Shown: positions 63,425 to 64,000 of the stretch, one piece after another
Layout: each line of letters starts with the position of its first letter
Numbering within the stretch: the stretch's first letter is position 1
Assembly: GCA_001769655.1 (NCBI GenBank)
Contig: MEPC01000024.1
Location: 203,572-267,571, forward strand
Direction of reading: 5' to 3'
Length of the DNA: 64,000 bases
DNA from: Bacteroidetes bacterium RIFCSPLOWO2_12_FULL_37_12
GTDB lineage: Bacteria > Bacteroidota > Bacteroidia > 2-12-FULL-37-12
Notes under the pieces: generated by a model
What the model was told of the DNA's origin: nothing
The model's input: the letters and a program-made list of their open reading frames with translations, nothing else
Databases searched by the model: none
Program-made: the position numbers and the translations under genes

Positions 63425-64000
63425 CTACTTTAAATAATCTGATACAAATGTTTCGTAGTCATTCATTGTATTCATATTAAGAAACGCATTCCGGGTTGTC
63501 TCTGTAAATTCCGGTTTATTCAGATACAATGTGTTGCTTTGTACAAAAAGATTTTGCAAAGAAAGCTCATTTCTTTTAATTAATGTCTTGATGCGAGTCA
63601 TGCAGGTTTTTCTATAAATTCCCGGGAACGGTTCCGCTCGTTCTTTTTTTCCATACAAAACTATCTCTGTACGATTAATATGGGTTATTAAATGATTTAT
63701 CATTTCCTGGTTTATGGAAGGCATATCGCAGGCGGTGATAATAGTTAATTCGTTGGTAGAATAAAACAACCCTGTATAAATGCCGGCTAAAGGTCCTTTG
63801 TTTTTAATAAGGTCTTCAAACACCGGTAATCCTAATTTTGAATAGCTCGGGTGATTGGCAATTAAAATAATATTTTCAGTAAACTTCCGGGCTATGTTGG
63901 CAATGTGTTCAACACTTGTAAAATTTCCAATCTTTAACAATCCCTTTTCCGTTCCCATCCTGCTACTTTTTCCGCCGGAGAGGATGATAAAAGTAAGAGG
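63425..64000 (-). CDS. mobA: molybdenum cofactor guanylyltransferase (start beyond the window)
   Basis: An open frame runs to the window edge. The ATG at 63958 is internal, because the codons before it read PLTFIILSGGKSSRMGTEKG, the nucleotide-binding motif (usual LAGGxSxRMGxDK). Also visible are LLKIGNFTSVEHIA, ITACDMPSINQEMINHL (Asp for metal) and FPGIYRK. MobA links GMP to molybdopterin. At least 191 residues are present; only a few N-terminal ones should be missing. It lies upstream of moaD. Confidence 0.88.
   Translation of the reverse strand, partial: PLTFIILSGGKSSRMGTEKGLLKIGNFTSVEHIANIARKFTENIILIANHPSYSKLGLPVFEDLIKNKGPLAGIYTGLFYSTNELTIITACDMPSINQEMINHLITHINRTEIVLYGKKERAEPFPGIYRKTCMTRIKTLIKRNELSLQNLFVQSNTLYLNKPEFTETTRNAFLNMNTMNDYETFVSDYLK

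Overview
The window looks like chromosomal DNA of a Bacteroidota bacterium, by eye around 39% GC, not assigned to a genus. Seven secreted proteins end in the C-terminal sorting domain of the type IX secretion system (T9SS). Promoters fit the Bacteroidota form TAnnTTTG, Shine-Dalgarno sites are mostly absent, and DUF4270, FISUMP, WG-repeat and many TPR proteins are present.

Layout. 1-2.7 kb: a cut-off secreted protein, a PASTA protein and ddl, divergent from fabD. 3.7-8 kb: two T9SS proteins and a TPR gene with an in-frame nonsense codon. 8.1-13.1 kb: three-gene proton-translocating transhydrogenase (pntAA-pntAB-pntB), a glutaminyl-cyclase-like M28 protein and xerD. 13.1-16.8 kb: two tandem paralogues with 4 and 14 Ycf48-like repeats. 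17-22.5 kb: retropepsin-like protein, DUF420 protein, K+ channel, two TPR proteins and a candidate small RNA. 22.6-32.9 kb: threonine aldolase, lipB, an MCE protein, a sugar-phosphate isomerase, yraN, prfB with its programmed frameshift, a lipoamide-dehydrogenase-like protein without its redox cysteines, a beta-barrel protein, dnaJ and grpE. 33-44.4 kb: a cluster of REP-like palindromes, a TPR lipoprotein, thrS, an ATPase plus PIN-like pair, a FISUMP lipoprotein, a frameshifted Rpn-type nuclease, argS, arginase and nadC. 44.5-56.4 kb: SDR and hemerythrin proteins, three T9SS proteins (the largest 1439 aa, with a pentanucleotide array near its start), a lipoprotein and a WG-repeat protein. 56.5-64 kb: short glycogen-synthase-like protein with DUF4270 lipoprotein, bactofilin-like membrane protein, DUF4160/DUF2442 pair, M20 dipeptidase, tRNA-Leu(GAG) and molybdenum-cofactor genes moaE, moaD and mobA.

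Most of the window is housekeeping. The accessory material is the ATPase/PIN-like pair abutting thrS, the broken nuclease, the DUF4160/DUF2442 pair and the T9SS genes. Noncoding DNA is unusually patterned: many gaps hold short-period word arrays, often facing an inverted copy, there are two REP-like clusters and a 149-bp imperfect palindrome. Across the window the palindromic word GTGNCAC occurs far more often than base composition predicts. All calls come from reading the sequence; no database search was run.
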